From NCBI GenBank assembly GCA_018894495.1, contig JAHIOY010000029.1, positions 1 to 15,936 on the forward strand: a DNA stretch of 15,936 bases, in the 5' to 3' direction. Below, piece by piece: positions 11,377-15,936 of the stretch. Under the pieces are notes generated by a model, which did not search any database, was not told the DNA's origin, and saw only the letters and a program-made list of their open reading frames with translations. Numbering within the stretch: position 1 is the stretch's first letter; every line of letters starts with the position of its first letter. The DNA comes from Patescibacteria group bacterium. Its GTDB lineage: Bacteria > Patescibacteriota > Minisyncoccia > Minisyncoccales > JAHIOY01. Both the position numbers and the translations under genes were made by a program.

Positions 11377-13305
11377 ATGCTCAAAAGAGGAGATTTATAT
11401 TATCCGACAAAGGAATTTAAAAAGAACGCCTGCGTAAAAAGCAAGGCGGTTTATAAACAAGCCCTGAAAAATCCGGTAAAGTTTTGGGAAAAATTAGCCA
11501 AAGGGCTTTTTTGGTTTAAGCCGTGGAAAAAAGGATTTCTGCGCAAGCCCCCATATTTCCAGTGGTTTGTCGGCGGAAAAATAAATATCACCGCGAATAT
11601 TTTTGATAAAAATCAGTTGGGCTGGGGAGCCATAAAAAACAAAATTGCTTTAATCTGGGAGCCGGAGCCGATTGATGAAGAGGCAATAACCTTAACTTAT
11701 GGAGAACTTTTTAAGGAGGTTAATAAATTTGCCAACGCTCTGAAAAAATTAGGCGTGAGAAAAGGGGACAGGGTCGGAATTTATTTGCCGATGATTCCCG
11801 AAGCCATAATTTCAATGCTTGCTTGCGCCCGGCTTGGAGCGGTTCACACCGTCGTCTTTTCCGCTTTTTCTTCGCAGGCATTAAAAGTCCGACTCAAGGA
11901 TACCGAAGCCAAAATTTTAATCACTGCTGATGGTTATTGGAGGAGGGGGAAAGTTATCAATTTGAAAGAAAATGCCGATGAGGGAGCAAGAGATACGCAA
12001 GTTGAGAAAATTATTGTTGTAAAACGGGCGAATAATGAAATTCCATGGAATTCTCAAAGGGACTTATGGTGGCAGAATTTAATAAAAGATGGAAGCGAAC
12101 AATGTGAGCCGGAAATAATGGATTCAGAGGATTTATTTTTTATACTTTACACGAGCGGAAGCACGGGCAAGCCAAAAGGAACCGTGCATACTTGCGGCGG
12201 CTATGCGGTTCAGGCGTATTGGACGGGCAAGTGGATTTTTGATTTGCGAAAAGACGACATTTTCTGGTGCACTTCAGACCCGGGCTGGATTACGGGCCAT
12301 ACTTATACGATTTATTCTCCATTATTAAACGGCGCGACCACTTTGATGTTTGAAGGCGCGCCTGATTTCCCCACGGCTGACAGATGGGCTCAGCTCATTG
12401 AAAAATATGGAGTCACAATTTTTTACACTGCGCCGACAGCCATCAGAATGTTTGAGAGATATGGCGCCGAGCTCATTAAAAAATATAAATTCAAAACCCT
12501 GCGGCTTTTGGGTTCGGTTGGCGAGCCGATTGACGAAACAGCTTGGCTCTGGTATTTTAAAGAAGTAGGGAAAGGGAGGTGTCCGCTCGTTGATACCTGG
12601 TGGCAAACGGAGACGGGCGGAATTTTAATTACCTCTTTACCGGGAATTGGTCCCTTTAAACCGGCTTTTACCGGTTTGCCGTTTCCAGGAATCAAAGTCA
12701 AGATTTTAGATGAGAAAGGTAAAGTTTGTAAAATGGGCAAGACAGGAAATTTGGTTTTGCTTCCGCCTTTTGCCCCGGGACTTTTGCGGGGAATTTATAA
12801 AAACCCGGAAAAATATTTAGAAACCTATTGGAGTCAATGCGGAAAGAAGGTCTATTTTACTTCCGACGCTGCTTTTAAGGATAAACAGGGTTTAATTCGG
12901 ATTGTTGGACGGGTAGATGATGCGATTAAAGTGGCTGGCCACCGGCTCACAACCGGTGAATTGGAAGCGGCGATTAATTCTCACGATGAAATTAATGAGT
13001 CAGCCGTGATTGGCATTCCCGATGAAATAAAAGGCGAGAGCCCAGCCGTCTTTGCTGTTTATAGAGGCAAAAAAACAGACGAAGAAATAAAACAGGAAAT
13101 AGTTGGCTTAATTAGAAAACAAATTGGTCCCATTGCCCTGCCAAAAGAAATTTTTGTGGTTGAGGACTTGCCGAAGACAAGGTCAGGTAAAATAATGAGA
13201 AGAATTTTAAAGCGGTTGTGGACAGGCGAGGACTTGGGCGATTTGTCCACTTTAGCTAACCCCGAAACCGTTGAGAAAATAAAAGAAATTATAAGAAGTA
13301 AATAA
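11377..13305 (+). CDS. acs: Acetyl-CoA synthetase, AMP-forming
   Basis: The enzyme makes acetyl-CoA from acetate, ATP and CoA, releasing AMP and PPi. The frame is open from 11302, but ATG 11377 lies 4 nt after the Kunitz gene and gives a normal-length product (642 residues; family about 650). Adenylation motif YTSGSTGKPKG is at 258-268. WWQTETGG at 408-415 carries the Trp that restricts the acyl pocket to acetate. The hinge region GRVDDAIKVAGHRL is at 511-524. The catalytic lysine K605 is in TRSGKIMRR and is the residue acetylated in regulated ACS enzymes. The N-terminal ACS domain is present but shortened. PPS begins 3 nt downstream, so the two are co-transcribed. AMP formed here is a substrate of PPS in the pyruvate-forming direction. 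Confidence 0.95.
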   Translation: MLKRGDLYYPTKEFKKNACVKSKAVYKQALKNPVKFWEKLAKGLFWFKPWKKGFLRKPPYFQWFVGGKINITANIFDKNQLGWGAIKNKIALIWEPEPIDEEAITLTYGELFKEVNKFANALKKLGVRKGDRVGIYLPMIPEAIISMLACARLGAVHTVVFSAFSSQALKVRLKDTEAKILITADGYWRRGKVINLKENADEGARDTQVEKIIVVKRANNEIPWNSQRDLWWQNLIKDGSEQCEPEIMDSEDLFFILYTSGSTGKPKGTVHTCGGYAVQAYWTGKWIFDLRKDDIFWCTSDPGWITGHTYTIYSPLLNGATTLMFEGAPDFPTADRWAQLIEKYGVTIFYTAPTAIRMFERYGAELIKKYKFKTLRLLGSVGEPIDETAWLWYFKEVGKGRCPLVDTWWQTETGGILITSLPGIGPFKPAFTGLPFPGIKVKILDEKGKVCKMGKTGNLVLLPPFAPGLLRGIYKNPEKYLETYWSQCGKKVYFTSDAAFKDKQGLIRIVGRVDDAIKVAGHRLTTGELEAAINSHDEINESAVIGIPDEIKGESPAVFAVYRGKKTDEEIKQEIVGLIRKQIGPIALPKEIFVVEDLPKTRSGKIMRRILKRLWTGEDLGDLSTLANPETVEKIKEIIRSK

Positions 13306-13308
13306 AAA

Positions 13309-15723
13309 ATGACTAACAAGTCAACAAAATATATTCTTTGGCTTAGCGAAATTTCGGCAGGGGACTTGGCTTTGGTGGGAGGTAAAAACGCGTCTTTGGG
13401 CGAGATGTTTAACAAAATCAAAGAGCAATCCCGCTCTTTCTTCAGAAAGGGCGGGACAAAAATCAAAATTAACGTACCCGATGGTTTTGCAATAACAACC
13501 GCCGCTTATCGGAAATTTGAGAAAGAAAATGGAATTGATGAGCAATTGAAAGCAATTCTCAAAAAATTCGTCCCGACAAGTATAAAAAGTTTGCAAAAAA
13601 CTGGCAAAGCGGCCAGAAATCTTTTTTTGAAGGCGAAATTTCCAAATGACTTAGAAGAAGAAATAATCAGGTACTACGGCGAACTATCAAAAAAATGTGA
13701 GCCTGGAAATGGAGAGGTGGCAGTGAGGTCGTCAGGAGTGGCTGAAGACCAGCCGAAAACGTCATTTGCCGGTCAATTTGAAACATTTTTAAATGTTTCA
13801 GGAAAAGAAAATTTATTGAAGGCAATTAAGAAATGCCTTGCTTCTTCTTTTAGCGACCGGGCTATTGCTTACCGGGAACAGAAAAAAGTGCCGCATTTAA
13901 AATTTGCTCTTTCGGTTGGAGTTCAAAAAATGGTCAGGTCTGATTTAGCTTCTTCGGGCGTGCTCTTCACTTTGGATACCGAAACCGGATTTCAGAATGT
14001 GGTTTTAATCAACTCCATCTTTGGCGTGGGCGAGATGCTCGTTAAAGGAGAAATCACTCCTGATGAATTTTATGTTTTCAAGCCTAGTTTAAGGGAGGGT
14101 TATAAATCAATAATTCTAAAAAATTTAGGAAGAAAAACAAAAAAATACATTTATAATCACGGCAAAGGACTGAAAGAAATAAATATCCCAAAAGAACAGC
14201 AAGCAGCATTTTCGGTTAGCGAGGAAGAGGTTTTGACATTAGCCGGGTGGGCTTGCCAAATTGAGGAACATTATGGAAAGCCCCAAGACATTGAATGGGC
14301 AAAAGATGGAAAGACGGGCCAGCTCTTTATTGTTCAGTCGCGGCCGGAGACCGTCTTTACCCAAAAAGAAATTTCGTTTTACGAAGAATATCAAATCAAA
14401 AATAGCCGCGAACCGATTTTAACCGGCATTGCGGTTGGAAACAAAATCGGGCAGGGAAAGGTTCATATTATTTCAGCTCTTTCAAAAATCTCAGAGTTTA
14501 AAAAAGGGGAAGTTTTAGTTACCAGAATGACTAATCCCGACTGGGTGCCTTTAATGAGGATAGCGGCAGCCATCGTAACAGATGAGGGCGGCAAGACCGC
14601 TCATGCGGCGATTGTAAGCCGGGAATTGGGAATACCGGCAATTGTCGGAACAGGACGGGGAACACGGGTTTTAAAAAACGGCGAACTCGTAACGGTTGAT
14701 TGTACCTCTGGCTCAGAAGGCAGAATCTTCCTCGGCAAAGTCCCCTTCGAAATTAAAAGGTATGATTTAAAGAAAATTCCGGATTTGAAAACGAAAATAA
14801 TGGTAAATATCGGCGCTCCGGACATTGCTTTTAAGACCTCTTTTTTGCCGAATGACGGCGTCGGGTTGGCAAGGATTGAGTTTATCTTGGCCGAGAAAGT
14901 TAGAATTCATCCTTTAGCCCTTTACCATTTTGAAAAGTTAAAAGATAAAAATCTAAAACAAAAAATCCAAAAACTTACTGCCGAATATAAAAATAAAAAA
15001 GAGTATTTTATTAATAAATTAGCTGAAGGTATATCTCAGATTGCCGCCGCCTTCTATCCTAAACAGGTTATTGTAAGGTTTTCTGATTTTAAAACCAATG
15101 AATACGCGGCTTTAATCGGCGGGAAAATCTTTGAGCCAAAAGAATCAAATCCCATGCTGGGCTGGCGGGGCGCCTCCAGATATTATGATGAAAAATTTAG
15201 ACCGGCTTTTGAAATGGAATGTCAGGCGGTTAAAAAAGCAAGAGAAGTTTTTGGACTAAAGAATATCTGGTTAATGATTCCTTTTTGCCGGACAGTGGAG
15301 GAAGGAAAAAAAGTTTTGAAATTAATGGAAAAGCAGGGTTTGAAAAAAGGCAGAAATGGTTTAAAAGTAATCGTAATGTGCGAGATTCCCTCAAATGTAA
15401 TTTTAGCGGAAAAATTTTTGGAAATTTTTGATGGTTATTCAATTGGTTCTAATGATTTAACTCAGTTGACTTTGGGGTTGGATAGAGATAATGCATCCTT
15501 AGCAAAGATTGGCGATGAAAGAAATGAAGCAGTGAAAGAAATGCTCAAGAAAGTTATTAAACTTTGCAACGAAAAGAAAAAATATTGCGGCATTTGCGGC
15601 CAGGCGCCGTCTGACTTCCCGGAATTTGCTGAATTTTTAGTTAAAGAAGGAATTGAATCAATTTCCCTTAACCCCGACACGGTAATTAAAACCATTTTGA
15701 ATCTTTCCAAAATTAAGGTATAA
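13309..15723 (+). CDS. ppsA: Phosphoenolpyruvate synthase
   Basis: PEP synthase interconverts pyruvate + ATP and PEP + AMP + phosphate. The 804-residue protein (E. coli about 790) shows the ATP-grasp nucleotide domain (VGGKNASLGEM at 23-33; RSSGVAEDQPKTSFAGQFET), the swivelling phospho-His domain (DEGGKTAHAAIVSRELGIP, H432) and the C-terminal TIM-barrel domain ending CGICGQAPSDFPEFAEFLV, where C763 is the usual catalytic Cys. ISLNPD near the end is typical of PPS rather than PPDK. Residues about 39-51 are extra relative to ordinary PPS and coincide with a palindrome (13429-13456). In organisms lacking pyruvate kinase, PPS can run toward pyruvate and make ATP. No pyk gene is seen here, so direction is open. 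Confidence 0.95.
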   Translation: MTNKSTKYILWLSEISAGDLALVGGKNASLGEMFNKIKEQSRSFFRKGGTKIKINVPDGFAITTAAYRKFEKENGIDEQLKAILKKFVPTSIKSLQKTGKAARNLFLKAKFPNDLEEEIIRYYGELSKKCEPGNGEVAVRSSGVAEDQPKTSFAGQFETFLNVSGKENLLKAIKKCLASSFSDRAIAYREQKKVPHLKFALSVGVQKMVRSDLASSGVLFTLDTETGFQNVVLINSIFGVGEMLVKGEITPDEFYVFKPSLREGYKSIILKNLGRKTKKYIYNHGKGLKEINIPKEQQAAFSVSEEEVLTLAGWACQIEEHYGKPQDIEWAKDGKTGQLFIVQSRPETVFTQKEISFYEEYQIKNSREPILTGIAVGNKIGQGKVHIISALSKISEFKKGEVLVTRMTNPDWVPLMRIAAAIVTDEGGKTAHAAIVSRELGIPAIVGTGRGTRVLKNGELVTVDCTSGSEGRIFLGKVPFEIKRYDLKKIPDLKTKIMVNIGAPDIAFKTSFLPNDGVGLARIEFILAEKVRIHPLALYHFEKLKDKNLKQKIQKLTAEYKNKKEYFINKLAEGISQIAAAFYPKQVIVRFSDFKTNEYAALIGGKIFEPKESNPMLGWRGASRYYDEKFRPAFEMECQAVKKAREVFGLKNIWLMIPFCRTVEEGKKVLKLMEKQGLKKGRNGLKVIVMCEIPSNVILAEKFLEIFDGYSIGSNDLTQLTLGLDRDNASLAKIGDERNEAVKEMLKKVIKLCNEKKKYCGICGQAPSDFPEFAEFLVKEGIESISLNPDTVIKTILNLSKIKV
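13429..13456. repeat. Palindrome inserted in the 5' part of ppsA
   Basis: TCCCGCTCTTTC (13429-13440) pairs with GAAAGGGCGGGA (13445-13456) around loop TTCA. Eleven of twelve pairs are Watson-Crick and one is T-G. It encodes QSRSFFRKGG, within the segment that lengthens the protein between GEM and VPDGFA. The TCCCGC/GCGGGA core is shared with palindrome 1 in enolase. Confidence 0.8.
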
Positions 15724-15724
15724 T
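15697..15724 (+). promoter_or_regulatory. Promoter overlapping the ppsA stop codon
   Basis: TTGAAT (15697-15702) is separated by 16 nt from a consensus TATAAT (15719-15724), which overlaps the ppsA stop TAA at 15721-15723. A start near 15731 would leave a leader of about 16 nt before ATG 15747. Confidence 0.5.
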
Positions 15725-15746
15725 AGTTCAATAATCTTTTTTAGAT

Positions 15747-15936
15747 ATGCGAGAAAAATTAAAAATTTTTAGACCAGAAAAAGGGGAAAAAGGAGAACCC
15801 GAAACTAAAATAGAAAAAGCAGGAATAGAGAAAAAGAGAAAAGGTGAAGAAAAAACAGGGGCGAAAGAGGGAATACCGGATGTTGCTGAATTAAAATTAA
15901 CCCGAAGAGAGTTTTTGAAGAAGGCAGGTTTAGTTG
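15747..15936 (+). CDS. N-terminus of a protein with a twin-arginine-like motif (partial)
   Basis: The frame opens at ATG 15747 and runs off the window after 63 codons. Residues 1-50 are highly charged, rich in Lys and Glu, and predicted disordered. Residues 51-63 read LTRREFLKKAGLV, which fits the Tat consensus S/T-R-R-x-F-L-K followed by the start of a hydrophobic stretch. A Tat signal would mean export of a folded, often cofactor-bearing protein. The long charged region before the twin arginines is unusual. The mature part is outside the window, so no function can be given. A good promoter lies just upstream. Confidence 0.65.
   Translation, partial: MREKLKIFRPEKGEKGEPETKIEKAGIEKKRKGEEKTGAKEGIPDVAELKLTRREFLKKAGLV

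Noticed and set aside
12039..12052. 14-bp palindrome AATTCCATGGAATT in acs
   Set aside because: A palindrome of this length is expected about once by chance in a window of this size, and the protein has normal length there.
12659..12680. AAACCGG/CCGGTTT inverted repeat in acs
   Set aside because: Seven-base arms in a segment of normal family length; not distinguishable from chance.
12325..12740. Overlapping open frames within acs, including a + strand frame at 12350-12568
   Set aside because: Translations show no recognisable domain and lie wholly inside a strongly conserved gene.
1..15936. tRNA or rRNA genes
   Set aside because: No cloverleaf with a conserved T-loop and no rRNA-like segment was recognised on either strand by eye; a covariance-model scan was not possible here.

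Overview
This 15.9 kb window is a head-to-tail block in which every supported gene lies on the + strand. The proteins point to a bacterium of the candidate phyla radiation (Patescibacteria, probably a Parcubacteria-like lineage). The indicators are a divergent but complete FtsZ with a canonical C-terminal peptide, an archaeal-type (ApgM) phosphoglycerate mutase, very short intergenic gaps, AT-rich codon use, almost no Shine-Dalgarno sequences, and lower glycolysis running through PEP synthase. The lineage is an inference from gene content. TGA is used as a stop, so the UGA=Gly code of some candidate phyla does not apply.

Layout. Positions 1-2066 hold the end of a MacA-like adaptor followed by a MacB-type ATPase and permease. 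Positions 2067-2211 are a repeat-rich spacer with a promoter whose start site would fall at or next to the ftsZ start codon. Then come ftsZ (2212-3507), a thioredoxin reductase-like flavoprotein (3515-4429), a repeat-rich leader, enolase (4594-5916), a palindromic spacer, a stand-alone response regulator overlapping apgM (6019-7625), a promoter, an anchored DsbA/GILT-like thiol protein, a glutaredoxin and GAPDH (7656-9927). After these lies an AT-rich MntA/HepT toxin-antitoxin pair (9955-10600), directly followed by an 87-bp orphan copy of the 3' end of a gap gene. Next are a membrane-anchored protein ending in a Kunitz/BPTI-type six-cysteine domain (10716-11372), AMP-forming acetyl-CoA synthetase (11377-13305), PEP synthase (13309-15723), and the start of a protein with a twin-arginine motif (15747-end).

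How the genes work together. gap, apgM, eno and pps cover much of the route between glyceraldehyde 3-phosphate and pyruvate; pgk and pyk are absent from this window. acs and pps are 3 nt apart. ACS produces AMP, and PPS running toward pyruvate consumes AMP, so the pair could form an adenylate-recycling branch. The thioredoxin reductase, glutaredoxin and DsbA/GILT-like protein form a redox set, and the cysteine-rich Kunitz protein is a plausible client.

The most unusual signals are three. First, short, often perfect palindromes recur both between genes and inside conserved enzyme genes (ftsZ, eno, gap, pps, the dsb-like gene). In eno and pps they coincide with in-frame extra residues, as with the palindromic elements of Rickettsia. 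Second, the MntA/HepT module sits between a whole gap gene and a diverged relic of another gap 3' end. Third, a eukaryote-like Kunitz domain with near-exact BPTI cysteine spacing occurs in a bacterial membrane protein.
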